Source of the DNA: Croceibacterium aestuarii
GTDB taxonomy: Bacteria; Pseudomonadota; Alphaproteobacteria; Sphingomonadales; Sphingomonadaceae
Assembly: GCF_030657335.1 (NCBI RefSeq)
Contig: NZ_CP131039.1
Location: 248,001-312,000 of the forward strand
Length of the DNA: 64,000 nt
Direction: 5' to 3'
The notes below the pieces were generated by a model, which was given only the letters and a program-made list of their open reading frames with translations, was not told the DNA's origin and ran no database searches. Both the position numbers and the translations under genes were made by a program. Shown one piece after another: positions 42,507 to 51,474 of the stretch; within the stretch, counting starts at the first letter, position 1, and every line of letters begins with the position of its first letter.

Positions 42507-43304
42507 ATGTCTATCGGTGCCGAAGTCGCCGCTCATTTACCGTACCTCCGCCGTTATGCCCGCGCCCTGACCGGGTCGCAGACCACCGGCGACGCCTTCG
42601 TCAAGGCCACTCTCGAAGCCGCTCTCGCCGACCAGGCGCTGGCGGATTCGCTGCGTGGCGGGCGGGTTCCGCTCTACGCCGCGTTCAACAAGCTGTGGGC
42701 GAGCGCCTATCTCGAAGTCGCCGAAGAAGGCGACGGGACGGGCGGGCTTCACGAGGTCGCCGCGCGCGATCAGCTCAAGAAGATCACCCCTCTCAACCGC
42801 CAGGCGCTGCTCCTGACCACGGTCGAGGATTTCACGCCTGCGGAAGCGGCGCAGATCATGGGCGTCGACGAGAACGATATCGAGCAGCTGGTGCGCGAGG
42901 CGATCGAGGAAATCGACCGCGAAAACTCCACCACGGTCCTGATCATCGAGGACGAGCCGCTGATCTCGATGCAGCTCGAGGATCTCGTCCGCTCGCTCGG
43001 CCACGATATCTGCGGCACCGCGGCCACCCGCTCGCAAGCGCAGAAGGTCGTCGCCGAGGCGATGCCCGGCCTGGTGCTGGCCGACATCCAGCTCGCAGAC
43101 GGGTCCTCCGGTCTCGACGCAGTCGACGACATCCTGTCGATCGGCAGCGTGCCGGTGATCTTCATCACCGCTTATCCCGAGCGCCTGCTCACCGGCGACC
43201 GGCCCGAGCCGACTTACCTCGTCACCAAGCCGTTCCAGGAATCGACCGTGCGCGCGGCTGTCAGCCAGGCGCTGTTCTTCGGCTCGAGCCGCCCGCCGGG
43301 CTAA
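42507..43304 (+). CDS. phyR: Anti-anti-sigma response regulator PhyR
   Basis: 265 residues. The N-terminal 1-140 is sigma-like (PYLRRYARALTGSQTTGDAFVKATLEAAL; PLNRQALLLTTVEDFTPAEAAQIMGV). The C-terminal 141-265 is a receiver domain with Glu/Asp pocket (IIEDEP), phosphorylation Asp193 (LADIQLADG) and Lys in VTKPFQ. Phosphorylated PhyR binds NepR and frees EcfG. The ATG at 42507 follows GAAGGGG. A consensus EcfG promoter gives positive feedback. Neighbours are the kinase gene (convergent) and nepR-ecfG. Confidence 0.97.
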   Translation: MSIGAEVAAHLPYLRRYARALTGSQTTGDAFVKATLEAALADQALADSLRGGRVPLYAAFNKLWASAYLEVAEEGDGTGGLHEVAARDQLKKITPLNRQALLLTTVEDFTPAEAAQIMGVDENDIEQLVREAIEEIDRENSTTVLIIEDEPLISMQLEDLVRSLGHDICGTAATRSQAQKVVAEAMPGLVLADIQLADGSSGLDAVDDILSIGSVPVIFITAYPERLLTGDRPEPTYLVTKPFQESTVRAAVSQALFFGSSRPPG

Positions 43305-43329
43305 GCGTGGGCTGACAAACAGCAAGCAG

Positions 43330-43360
43330 AACGCCCCGCCATCGAGCGGGGCGTTTTTCT
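43330..43360 (+). terminator. Rho-independent terminator of phyR
   Basis: 10-bp stem AACGCCCCGC / GCGGGGCGTT, loop CATCGA, then TTTTTCTTT. It separates phyR from the convergent kinase gene. Confidence 0.85.
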
Positions 43361-43368
43361 TTGCGGGA

Positions 43369-45030
43369 TCAGCTGTCGCGGCGCTGGGCGCGCATCGAGA
43401 ACGGGGTCGGCTCTCGCACCGGAATGGTCATCACGCATTTCACCCCTTCCGGCTCGAAGCTGAGGTCCACGGGGCTTCCGAGCTCGTGTGCGACGATCTT
43501 TTCGATGAGGTCGGTTCCGAACCCCCGGCCCGGCGCCCCGCTGACCGGCGGCCCGCCGCGCTCGACCCATTCGAGCCGTACCCGGTCGTGCGACGATTTG
43601 TGCCAGGAAACGCTCACGCTGCCCCCGTTGCTGCCCAGCGCGCCGTATTTGGCGGCATTGGTCGCGAGTTCGTGGATCGCCAGTCCGAGCGAGAGCGCGT
43701 CGTTGGGCGCGAGCTGAATTTCCGGTCCGCGAACCTCGATCCGTTCCTCGCCGGCGTGGAGGTAGGGAGCCAATTCGGCATCGACGACCGCGCCGATCGG
43801 CGTTGTGCCCCAATCGGACTGGGTCAGCAGATCGTGGGTCGCCGAAAGCGCGCGGATGCGACCGTCGAGACCTTCGGCGAAATCCTCGAGGTTCTCCGCC
43901 CTGCGCCGTGTCAGGGCAATGATCGAGAGGACGTTGGCGAGCGTGTTCTTGACGCGGTGATTGAGCTCGCGGGTGAGCGAGTTGCGGATCGAGGCCTGTT
44001 CCTCGAACCAGCGCAGCGCCGCCTCGTTCTCGGACGCCTGCCGCGTCAGCATGCGCATCACCAACATCAGCAGGCTGGCAACGAGCAGGCCGAAGATCAG
44101 CGTGACCATCGACAGGCCGGTCAGCGTGCGGTCTCCCGGGGCGTCGAGCTGCAGCGTCCAGTCGTGATTGGCGATGGTGATGGGCTGGCTGTAAGTGGTG
44201 CCGTAATCGGAGTCGCGCGCGAAGGTCGCCAGAAGGTTTTGCGGCACCACGTCGCCGTCATAAATCCGCACGCCGTAATTGCCCGGCTCCTCCAGTTCGA
44301 GCGCCGAGGCGAGAAAATCGTCGGCATTGAACGGGCTGTAGATGAAGCCTTTCAGATCCCGGCCCGTGGCGGTGGTGACGAAGACCGGCATGTACATGAG
44401 GAAGCCCGCCCCATCGCCGCCGCCCTCCTGCTGCAGCACGACCTTGCCCGAGACCGTGGGACTGGTCGTGCGCATCGCTTCGTCCATCGCCGCCCGGCGC
44501 GCCGGATCGGAGTACATGTCGTACCCCAGGGCACGGCGGTTTCGCTCGGTATCGGGCTGCAGGAAGGTAACCGGGACCGCGAACGGCTGATTTGCGCCGA
44601 TCGCCGGGTGGAGCTTGGGCGAGCCCGGCGCCTCGCGCTTCATCATCTCGTCGAATTCCTCGACTCCGTCCGGATAGACCAACTGCGCCCAGCCAATTCC
44701 CTCGCCCCCGCGATAATCGGCATCGAGCCGTAGTTCGCTGACGAAGCGGCGGAAACGCGCAGCCGGAATCTCGTCGAGCGAGGCAAGCAGAGCCGCCCCC
44801 GAACGCAGATAGGCGCTATTGGCGTTGGCCCGCCGCTCCAGCGCCGAGGCGACCTCTACCGCGCGGCTGCTCAGTTCGGCCTTCTCGCGTTGCTCCTGCC
44901 CGCGCTCGATGGCGAAGACACTGAGCAAGGTCACGGCGATGACGAGCAGGAAGATCGCGATCGGAATGCCGCGCGGGTGTTGCACCAGCCAGTGGCGCGG
45001 TCGCCGATTCTTGCGTTCCAGCTTCTGCAC
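43369..45030 (-). CDS. CHASE-domain sensor histidine kinase of the HWE/HisKA_2 group (PhyK/PhyP-like)
   Basis: 553 residues. A helix at about 23-42 and another at about 297-320 enclose a periplasmic CHASE-type sensor (YRGGEGIGWAQLVYPDGVEEFDEMM; LGYDMYSDPARRAAMDEAM). The kinase core has His358 in ELNHRVKNTLANVLSI, which is HisKA_2, and an ATP-binding part with HELATNAAKYGALG and GRGFGTDLIEKIV. The GTG start at 45030 has GGAGG 5 nt upstream. Placed between phyR and nepR-ecfG, it is expected to phosphorylate or dephosphorylate PhyR; sphingomonad equivalents include PhyP. The upstream region shows a reverse-strand near-consensus EcfG site. Confidence 0.92.
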   Translation of the reverse strand: MQKLERKNRRPRHWLVQHPRGIPIAIFLLVIAVTLLSVFAIERGQEQREKAELSSRAVEVASALERRANANSAYLRSGAALLASLDEIPAARFRRFVSELRLDADYRGGEGIGWAQLVYPDGVEEFDEMMKREAPGSPKLHPAIGANQPFAVPVTFLQPDTERNRRALGYDMYSDPARRAAMDEAMRTTSPTVSGKVVLQQEGGGDGAGFLMYMPVFVTTATGRDLKGFIYSPFNADDFLASALELEEPGNYGVRIYDGDVVPQNLLATFARDSDYGTTYSQPITIANHDWTLQLDAPGDRTLTGLSMVTLIFGLLVASLLMLVMRMLTRQASENEAALRWFEEQASIRNSLTRELNHRVKNTLANVLSIIALTRRRAENLEDFAEGLDGRIRALSATHDLLTQSDWGTTPIGAVVDAELAPYLHAGEERIEVRGPEIQLAPNDALSLGLAIHELATNAAKYGALGSNGGSVSVSWHKSSHDRVRLEWVERGGPPVSGAPGRGFGTDLIEKIVAHELGSPVDLSFEPEGVKCVMTIPVREPTPFSMRAQRRDS

Positions 45031-45138
45031 CTCTTCCTCCGGCCGCGCGAACCGACCTGTTACGAGCCCTCGTTTGCGCGCAGTCGATCCCGTCGCTCGC
45101 GCGCACCCTGTCGCCAGGTAAAGGGCGGATGTTTTCGG

Positions 45139-45163
45139 GGAACCTTATCCGGCAGGTTTCGTT
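45139..45163 (+). promoter_or_regulatory. EcfG-dependent promoter of nepR-ecfG (near-symmetric, possibly bidirectional)
   Basis: GGAAC at 45139-45143, 16-bp spacer, CGTT at 45160-45163, 96 bp before nepR. As at phyR the site reads GGAACC...CGTTCC, and the minus strand shows GGAAC-N16-GGTT pointing at the kinase gene. Confidence 0.78.
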
Positions 45164-45259
45164 CCACTCCACGTCGCAAGATGCTACAAAGATGCATGCA
45201 TGCAACAGGTATCGGTAGCTCTCGCAGATCATTCTTAGGGACGGGCAAACTTGCAATTC

Positions 45260-45430
45260 ATGGCTGGTAGAACTCAGGATAAGCGCGCGGCGCCGCCCGG
45301 CAAGGGCAAGGCCGCGCCCGGCGAGTCGGATTGGACCAAGGGGCTCAAGAAGCTTTACGATTCGGTCGTCGACGAACCCTTGCCGGACTCGTTTCGGGAT
45401 TTGCTGTCGAAGCTGGATTCCGAGGACTGA
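45260..45430 (+). CDS. nepR: Anti-sigma factor NepR
   Basis: 56 residues. The conserved core is DWTKGLKKLYDSVVDEPLPDSFRDLLSKLD, preceded by a basic, flexible Gly/Pro/Lys tail. NepR binds and blocks EcfG until phosphorylated PhyR captures it. The ATG at 45260 has only a weak ribosome binding site. The stop TGA is directly followed by the ecfG ATG, so the two are translated in series. Confidence 0.95.
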   Translation: MAGRTQDKRAAPPGKGKAAPGESDWTKGLKKLYDSVVDEPLPDSFRDLLSKLDSED

Positions 45431-46063
45431 ATGGCGAAAAGCAGCCCGGACAGGGAACTGCCTGAACGCAGCGCGGATGAACGGCGCGCCTTCAAGCGAG
45501 AACTTACCGAAGTCGTCCCGCACCTGCGCGCGTTTGCCCGCGGGCTTTGCGGCCGGCCCGACATGGCCGACGACCTGGTGCAGGAGGCTCTGCTCAAGGC
45601 ATGGGCTGCGCAGGAGCGTTTCGAACCAGGCACCTCGATGCGCGCCTGGACTTTCGTCATCCTGCGCAATGCCTACCTCACCGACATGCGTCGCAACCGT
45701 TTTCGCGGCGAGTATGACGAGACCGTGGCCGAACGAATCCTCACCGCCCCTGCCGGGCAGGAGGAACCGATCCACCTGTCCGACATGCACCGCGCCTTGT
45801 TGACGCTGCCCCCCGAACGGCGCGAAGCCTTGCTGCTGGTCGGCGCCGGCGGCTTTTCCTACGAAGAGGCGGCGAGCATCTGCGGTTGCGCAGTCGGAAC
45901 GATCAAGAGCCGGGTCGGCCGGGCCCGCGCTGCGCTGACGGCGATGATCGAGGAGGGCAACATTCCCGACCGCTCGCTCGACGATCCCTCCGCCCACCGG
46001 GCGATCCTGGAGGAACTGGAAGATGTGGCCGCCGGCAACGGTCAGGCCGTCGCCACGCGCTGA
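45431..46063 (+). CDS. ecfG: General stress ECF sigma factor EcfG
   Basis: 210 residues. Region 2: VPHLRAFARGLCGRPDMADDLVQEALLKAWAAQERFEPGTSMRAWTFVILRNAYLTDMRRNRF. Region 4: LPPERREALLLVGAGGFSYEEAASICGCAVGTIKSRVGRAR. The sequence and the nepR-ecfG-phyR context identify the EcfG/ECF15 group, which recognises GGAAC-N16/17-CGTT. It starts immediately after nepR and is autoregulated by the promoter at 45139. A C-terminal tail of about 40 residues is acidic. Confidence 0.96.
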   Translation: MAKSSPDRELPERSADERRAFKRELTEVVPHLRAFARGLCGRPDMADDLVQEALLKAWAAQERFEPGTSMRAWTFVILRNAYLTDMRRNRFRGEYDETVAERILTAPAGQEEPIHLSDMHRALLTLPPERREALLLVGAGGFSYEEAASICGCAVGTIKSRVGRARAALTAMIEEGNIPDRSLDDPSAHRAILEELEDVAAGNGQAVATR

Positions 46064-46151
46064 AGCCTTGTGCATACCGGCTTGATCGGCCGGACCGCGC
46101 GCGGCACAGTCCGCGCCCCTGCAGGCCCGCATTTCGAAAGCCCAGCGCGCC

Positions 46152-47330
46152 ATGAGCGATAGCATCCCGCCCGAACCGCAGCCGGCCCAGCCGCCGCGGC
46201 GCCGCGCTCTGACGTTCGCAGCGCAGGAACTGCGGTTGATCTCCTCGCTCGTGCTGCTGCTTGCACTGGGCCTGTTCCTCGCCCTGCCGTTCGTGCTGTC
46301 GATCGGGGCGGTGGTCTTTCTGCCGGTGGTTACGGCGATCATCCTCACCATCGTGCTTTCGCCGCTGGCGGATCGGCTGGCGCAGGCCGGTCTGCCCAAC
46401 CTGCTCGCCAGCCTGCTGTCGCTGATCGTGTTCCTGGCGGTGCTGATACTTGCGCTGACCGCGGTATTCCGCCCCGCGGTCGGTATGTTCGACGAGATGC
46501 CTGCCTTGCTCGGCCGCATCGGCGAACACTTCCGGCATCTACAGCACAACTTCGCCTGGGTTTCCTCGCTTAACCGGCAAGTCCTCGAGCTGACCGGGCG
46601 CGAGGAAGGCCGCGAGGTCGTGCTCAAGACTCCGACAATGCTCGAACAGGTCGCCTTCGCCACGCCCACGGTGGTGCTCGAAATCCTGCTGACCTTCCTG
46701 ATGTCGTTCTTCATGATCGAGGGCCGCGTGCGCATGCGCCGCCGGCTGCTTCTCGACCGCCAGCACTTCGGATCCAGCGTCAAGGCGGCGCGAGTGATCC
46801 GCGACGTGCAGGACCGCGTCGCCGCCTATATTCTGACGGTCGGCCTGATCAACCTCGGCGTCGGTGTGATCGTCACCCTCGGCGCCTGGGCGATGGGGGT
46901 CGATGCGCCGTTCATGTGGGGCGGGCTGGCCATGCTGCTCAACTTCCTGCCCTACATCGGACCGCTGACGATGGTCGCCCTGCTCGCCTTGTTCGGTCTC
47001 GGCAGCTCGGCCTCGCCGTTCCTCGGCATCCTCCCGGCCCTCGCCTATCTCGGCCTCCACGCGATCGAATCCAACGTCGTCACCCCCGCGATCCTTGGCG
47101 CGCGCTTCACCATGAGCCCGGTGATGATCCTCATCGCGCTGAGCTATTTCACGTGGATCTGGGGCGTGACCGGGGCGCTGCTGTCGGTGCCGATCCTCCT
47201 CGCGGTGACGGCGCTGATCGATCACCTCGGCAAGCCCAACCTGATCGGCTTCATCTTCGGCGAACCGCTGTTTACGACCAACCCGCTCGACCTCGGGGTC
47301 GACGACGACGTGACTGCGGATACCCCCTGA
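46152..47330 (+). CDS. AI-2E family membrane permease
   Basis: 392 residues, seven to eight predicted helices. VKAARVIRDVQDRVAAYILTVGLINLGVGVIVTLGAWAMGVDAPFMWGGLAMLLNFLPYIGPL and YLGLHAIESNVVTPAILGARFTMSPVMILIALSYFTWIWGVTGALLSVPIL are hallmark UPF0118/AI-2E segments. Family members include TqsA-type exporters and Na+/H+ antiporters, so the cargo is open. It lies 88 bp after ecfG with no terminator between, and may be read through from the stress promoter. Confidence 0.9.
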   Translation: MSDSIPPEPQPAQPPRRRALTFAAQELRLISSLVLLLALGLFLALPFVLSIGAVVFLPVVTAIILTIVLSPLADRLAQAGLPNLLASLLSLIVFLAVLILALTAVFRPAVGMFDEMPALLGRIGEHFRHLQHNFAWVSSLNRQVLELTGREEGREVVLKTPTMLEQVAFATPTVVLEILLTFLMSFFMIEGRVRMRRRLLLDRQHFGSSVKAARVIRDVQDRVAAYILTVGLINLGVGVIVTLGAWAMGVDAPFMWGGLAMLLNFLPYIGPLTMVALLALFGLGSSASPFLGILPALAYLGLHAIESNVVTPAILGARFTMSPVMILIALSYFTWIWGVTGALLSVPILLAVTALIDHLGKPNLIGFIFGEPLFTTNPLDLGVDDDVTADTP

Positions 47331-47337
47331 CAAACGA

Positions 47338-47373
47338 AAGGGCCCGCCCTGCCGCATGGCGGGGCGGGCCCTT
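47338..47373. terminator. GC-rich hairpin between convergent AI-2E and SOD genes
   Basis: AAGGGCCCGCC / GGCGGGCCCTT with further pairing inside (CCGCATGG). No T-run on either side, so termination efficiency is doubtful, but position and symmetry fit a bidirectional terminator. Confidence 0.5.
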
Positions 47374-47394
47374 CGATCGCGCATCCGTCGGGAC

Positions 47395-48006
47395 CTAGGC
47401 CGGGTAGGTCCAGGCCGATCCGCGGGCCAGGTTCTCGGCCGCGAAGTCCCAGTTGAGGTGATTGTCGATCACCGCCTTGAGATAGCTCGGCCGGGCGTTC
47501 TGGTGATCGAGGTAATAGGCGTGCTCCCACACGTCGATGGTCAGAAGCGGATTGAAGCCGCTGTCGGCCAGCGTGTCGCCATCGTGGGTTTCCTCGATCG
47601 ACAGGTTTCCGCCCTTCTCGGCGAGCCAGACCCAGCCGCTGGCGAAGTGGCCCGCGCCGCGCTCCGCCAGCTTGCTCTTGAGATCGTCGAGACTGCCGAA
47701 GGCGCTGTCGATCTTGCCGGCGAGGTCCCCTGAGGGCGCGGCGGAAGAGCCGGTCAACGAATGCCAGTAGAAACCGTGGTTCCAGCTCTGCGCGGCGTTG
47801 TTGAACAGGCCCTGGTTCGAACCGCGGGCGGCGGCGATGACCGCCTCGAGCGGCTTGCCGTCGAGCTCGCCGCCTTCGATCGCGGCGTTGGTCTTGTCGA
47901 TATAGGCCTTGTGGTGCTTGCCGTGATGGTAGCTGAGCGTCTCGGCGCTGATCGCCGGAGCGAGCGCGTCACTGCTATACGGCAGGTCGATGAGTGCGAA
48001 TGCCAT
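47395..48006 (-). CDS. sodB: Iron superoxide dismutase
   Basis: 203 residues. The metal ligands are in YHHGKHHKAYIDKTN (N-terminal His), NNAAQSWNHGFYWHSL (second His) and IDVWEHAYYLDHQNARPSYL (Asp and His). The AAQxWNHxFYW form is typical of Fe-type SODs. It converts superoxide to peroxide and oxygen in the cytoplasm. The ATG at 48006 has AAGGACGG upstream. No EcfG promoter is seen before it. Confidence 0.95.
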   Translation of the reverse strand: MAFALIDLPYSSDALAPAISAETLSYHHGKHHKAYIDKTNAAIEGGELDGKPLEAVIAAARGSNQGLFNNAAQSWNHGFYWHSLTGSSAAPSGDLAGKIDSAFGSLDDLKSKLAERGAGHFASGWVWLAEKGGNLSIEETHDGDTLADSGFNPLLTIDVWEHAYYLDHQNARPSYLKAVIDNHLNWDFAAENLARGSAWTYPA

Positions 48007-48162
48007 TTCGGTCCGTCCTTCCTGTTTCTTGCGGGGCTTCACGTGCCCAACGCGCGAGAGGCGCGCCGGGTTTCGGACCGGTATGCCATGCACTGGTGAC
48101 AACGCGGCTGCAACGCGCCATTGCGCGTGCAGCGACAAGGAAAACTGTTTCGAGGGGCCTCC

Positions 48163-49503
48163 ATGGCACGTAAGTACTTCGGCACGGACGGAATCCGCGG
48201 ACGCGCCAACGCCGCTGTCCTGACACCCGAACTGGCGATGAAAGTAGGTCAGGCGGCCGGGTGCCACTTCCTGCGCGGCGATCACAAGCACCGGGTGATC
48301 ATCGGCAAGGACACGCGCCTGTCGGGCTACATGATGGAGACCGCGATGGTCGCCGGGTTCACCAGCGTGGGGATGGACGTAATCCTGACCGGCCCGCTGC
48401 CCACGCCCGCGATCGCCATGCTGACGCGGGAGATGCGCGCCGACCTGGGGGTGATGATCTCCGCCAGCCACAACGCCTTTCCGGACAACGGCATCAAGCT
48501 GTTCGGACCCGACGGGCTCAAGCTCTCCGACGAGGACGAGGAAGCGATCGAGGCGCTCATCGCGTCCAAAATGCCGCTGGCCACCGGAGGCGACATCGGC
48601 CGAGCGCGGCGGATCGAGGATTCCCGTGGGCGCTATATCCACGCGGTGAAAGGCTCGATCGGCCAGGACGCCCGGTTCGACGGGCTCAAGGTGGTGATCG
48701 ATTGCGCCAATGGCGCCGCGTACCAGGTCGCGCCAACCGCTATCTGGGAACTCGGCGCCAAGATCTTCGCCGTCGGGGTCGAACCCAACGGCACCAATAT
48801 CAACGACAACGTCGGCTCGACCGCACTCGATGCGGTGAAGGCCAAAGTGATCGAGGAGCAGGCGGACATCGGTCTCGCGCTCGACGGGGACGCGGACCGG
48901 CTGATCGTGGTCGACGAGAAGGGGGAGACGGTCGACGGCGACCAACTTATGGCGCTCATCGCCACCGAGCTTGCCGCAGCGGGCAAGCTCAAGGGCGGCG
49001 GCGTAGTCGCCACGGTGATGAGCAACCTCGGGCTCGAAAGGTACCTCGAAAAACTGGGGCTTCCGCTCGTGCGGACGGCGGTCGGCGACCGTTACGTGCT
49101 CGAAGCGATGCGCGCGGGCGGTTACAACCTGGGCGGCGAGCAATCTGGGCACATGATCCTGCTCGACCACGCGACCACCGGCGACGGCACGATCGCCGCG
49201 CTGCAAGTGCTGGCGGCGCTCGTTCGGTCGGACAAGAAGGCGAGCGAGTTGCTGCACCTGTTCGACCCGGTCCCGCAATTGCTCAAGAACGTGGTCTACG
49301 CCGACGGCGATCCGCTGGCCCACGCCGACGTCAAGGCCGCGATCGCCGAGGGCGAACGCGCGCTCGACGGCCGCGGACGCCTGGTGATTCGCAAGTCGGG
49401 CACCGAGCCGAAGATCCGCGTGATGGCCGAAGGAGACGATGCGGGTGAAGTCGAGCGAGTGGTCGATGCGATCTGCGACGCGGTGACGAAGGCCGCCGCG
49501 TAG
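48163..49503 (+). CDS. glmM: Phosphoglucosamine mutase
   Basis: 446 residues. [16 protein letters not shown] is the family N-terminus. Ser102 in [13 protein letters not shown] is the phosphorylated active-site residue, DGDADR binds Mg, GGEQSGH contacts sugar and [15 protein letters not shown] binds phosphate. It interconverts glucosamine-6-phosphate and glucosamine-1-phosphate for peptidoglycan and LPS. GAGGGG precedes the ATG. The stop overlaps the next GTG, starting a glmM-DUF1272-thiD unit. Confidence 0.97.
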   Translation: MARKYFGTDGIRGRANAAVLTPELAMKVGQAAGCHFLRGDHKHRVIIGKDTRLSGYMMETAMVAGFTSVGMDVILTGPLPTPAIAMLTREMRADLGVMISASHNAFPDNGIKLFGPDGLKLSDEDEEAIEALIASKMPLATGGDIGRARRIEDSRGRYIHAVKGSIGQDARFDGLKVVIDCANGAAYQVAPTAIWELGAKIFAVGVEPNGTNINDNVGSTALDAVKAKVIEEQADIGLALDGDADRLIVVDEKGETVDGDQLMALIATELAAAGKLKGGGVVATVMSNLGLERYLEKLGLPLVRTAVGDRYVLEAMRAGGYNLGGEQSGHMILLDHATTGDGTIAALQVLAALVRSDKKASELLHLFDPVPQLLKNVVYADGDPLAHADVKAAIAEGERALDGRGRLVIRKSGTEPKIRVMAEGDDAGEVERVVDAICDAVTKAAA

Positions 49504-49730
49504 TGGCGCTCGAAATGCGCCCCGATTGCGAACGTTGCGGCGCCGCTCTGCCGGCCGAAAGCGCCGGCGCCTTCATCTGCAGTCTCGAGTGCACCTTCTG
49601 CGCAACGTGCGCCGAGGCGATGGACGACATCTGCCCCAACTGCGGAGGCGAACTGGTCGACCGGCCGACTCGCGCGGTGCGGCACCACGCAAGCAACCCG
49701 CCCGGAACGGTGCGCCGGTTCAAGGGATGA
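49503..49730 (+). CDS. DUF1272 small zinc-ribbon-like protein
   Basis: 75 residues with a GTG start overlapping the glmM stop. MRPDCERCGAALPAESAGAFICSLECTFCATCAEAMDDICPNCGGELVDRP matches DUF1272: eight Cys in CxxC-type pairs suggest two zinc sites. Function unknown. Its stop overlaps the thiD start (ATGA), so all three genes are translationally coupled. Confidence 0.9.
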   Translation: MALEMRPDCERCGAALPAESAGAFICSLECTFCATCAEAMDDICPNCGGELVDRPTRAVRHHASNPPGTVRRFKG

Positions 49731-50491
49731 GCAGGCCGCCGCGCGTCCTCGTCATCGCCGGCTCGGACAGCTCGGGCGGCGCCGGAATTCAGGCCGACAT
49801 CAAGACGATAACCATGCTCGGCGGCTACGCGATGACCGCGATCACCGCCGTCACCGCGCAGAACACCCGCGGGCTGCAGGCGGTCGAAACGTTGTCGCCG
49901 CAGCTCGTTGCCGCGCAGATCGACGCCTGCCTCGGCGACATCGGCGCCGATGCGGTCAAGATCGGCATGCTCGGTTCGGCCGACATTGCCGAAGTCGTCG
50001 CCGACCGGCTCGAGGATCTCGGCAAGCCGATCGTGTTCGATCCCGTCATGGTCGCGACCAGCGGCCACGCGCTGGCCGACGCGGCCACCATCGCGGTGTT
50101 CGGCTGGCTGATGGAGATCGCCACGCTGACCACGCCCAACGTGCCCGAACTGGCGGCGCTGGGGGGCCGTGCGGCGCTCGAAGACGCGGACATCGCGTTT
50201 CTAGCCAAAGGCGGCGATGCCGACGGTCCCGAGGTCACCGATTTGCTGGTCCGGCCCGGGCGGCCCGACCGCATGTGGACCGCCCCGCGGATCGACACAC
50301 CTCACACCCATGGCACCGGCTGCACGCTGTCGAGCGCCATCGCTACGCTGCTCGCCCAGGGCAGCACGCTGGAAGAGGCGATCGAGGGTGCCCGGGCCTT
50401 CGTCCGCGCCGCGCTCGATGCCGCGCCCGGGTTCGGCGGCGGAAGCGGCCCGATGGGCCACCAGGCGGTGCGGCCCGGTTGGGCGACCTAG
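49727..50491 (+). CDS. thiD: Hydroxymethylpyrimidine (phosphate) kinase
   Basis: 254 residues. VLVIAGSDSSGGAGIQADIKTITMLGGYAMTAITAVTAQNT is the family N-terminus, IVFDPVMVATSGHALAD follows, and HTHGTGCTLSSAIATLLAQG holds the ribokinase-type catalytic Asp/Gly-rich anion hole region (here THGTGC). It phosphorylates HMP and HMP-P in thiamine synthesis. No TPP riboswitch is visible upstream, as it is embedded in the glmM unit. Confidence 0.94.
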   Translation: MSRPPRVLVIAGSDSSGGAGIQADIKTITMLGGYAMTAITAVTAQNTRGLQAVETLSPQLVAAQIDACLGDIGADAVKIGMLGSADIAEVVADRLEDLGKPIVFDPVMVATSGHALADAATIAVFGWLMEIATLTTPNVPELAALGGRAALEDADIAFLAKGGDADGPEVTDLLVRPGRPDRMWTAPRIDTPHTHGTGCTLSSAIATLLAQGSTLEEAIEGARAFVRAALDAAPGFGGGSGPMGHQAVRPGWAT

Positions 50492-51393
50492 AACTCGGGC
50501 CGGTCCGGGGCGTTGATGCCATAGAAGGCGGAAATGTGGCCCCAGGCCTCCTCGGCCGTCTCGCACCAGCGGAACAGGTCGAGGTCCTTGCGTGACACCG
50601 TGCCTTCCTCGCACAAGGCGTCGAAGTTTATCACCCGGCTCCAGAAATCCTTCCCGAACAGCAGGACCGGGATGGGCTTCATCTTGCCGGTCTGGATCAG
50701 TGTCAGCAGCTCGAGGAACTCGTCCAGCGTTCCGAAGCCGCCGGGAAACACGGCCACCGCGCGGGCGCGGATGAGGAAGTGCATCTTGCGCAGCGCGAAG
50801 TAATGGAACTGGAAGCTGAGGTAGGGCGTGACATAGGGATTGGGCGCCTGCTCGTGCGGGAGGACGATGTTGAGCCCGATGCTTTCCGCCCCGGCGTCGC
50901 TCGCCCCCTTGTTGGCCGCTTCCATGATCGAGGGGCCGCCGCCCGAACAGACGACGAACTGGCGCTGCCCGTCCTCGATGATCGACTTCTCGCTGACCAG
51001 CCGCGCGAGGTCGTAGGCTTCGCGGTAGTACTTTGCCTTGGCGGCCAGACTCTCGACGATCTTGCGCTCATCTTCGGGCAGATCCTTCGCTCCGGCGAGC
51101 GCCGTCTCGACTGCCTCGGGCGGGGGAATGCGAGCCGAGCCATACATCACCAGGGTAGAGCCGACGCCGGCTTCCTCCAGCAGCATCTCGGGTTTGAGCA
51201 ACTCGAGCTGAAAGCGCACCGGGCGCAATTCCTCGCGAAGCAGGAAATCGGTGTCGCGGAAAGCGAGGCGATAGGCCGGATGGCTCGTTTGCGGGGTGTG
51301 AACCGGGCTGGCATCGGCAAACCCGGCTTCCTGCTCCGCACGGTAGAACTTGCGGGCCTTGAGAGCGCGTTCGCGCTTTTCATCTTCTGTCAT
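50488..51393 (-). CDS. LOG-family protein (nucleotide phosphoribohydrolase-like)
   Basis: 301 residues. The Rossmann-like LOG motifs are YGSARIPPPE (conserved Arg), VVCSGGGPSIMEAANKGASDAGAESIGLNI and the active-site AVFPGGFGTLDEFLELLTLIQTGK (PGGxGTxxE). The family cleaves nucleoside monophosphates to ribose phosphate and base. The N-terminal 70 residues are an extension seen in the longer bacterial group. The ATG at 51393 lacks a clear ribosome binding site. The stop overlaps the thiD stop region from the opposite strand. Confidence 0.9.
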   Translation of the reverse strand: MTEDEKRERALKARKFYRAEQEAGFADASPVHTPQTSHPAYRLAFRDTDFLLREELRPVRFQLELLKPEMLLEEAGVGSTLVMYGSARIPPPEAVETALAGAKDLPEDERKIVESLAAKAKYYREAYDLARLVSEKSIIEDGQRQFVVCSGGGPSIMEAANKGASDAGAESIGLNIVLPHEQAPNPYVTPYLSFQFHYFALRKMHFLIRARAVAVFPGGFGTLDEFLELLTLIQTGKMKPIPVLLFGKDFWSRVINFDALCEEGTVSRKDLDLFRWCETAEEAWGHISAFYGINAPDRPEF

Positions 51394-51474
51394 GGGCCGT
51401 CGGTTAGGCGCAGTGCAAAAGCGCCGCAACCGTCAGTTGCCGCGCTACCCTTAAACCGGCGCCCACCCGCCGGA

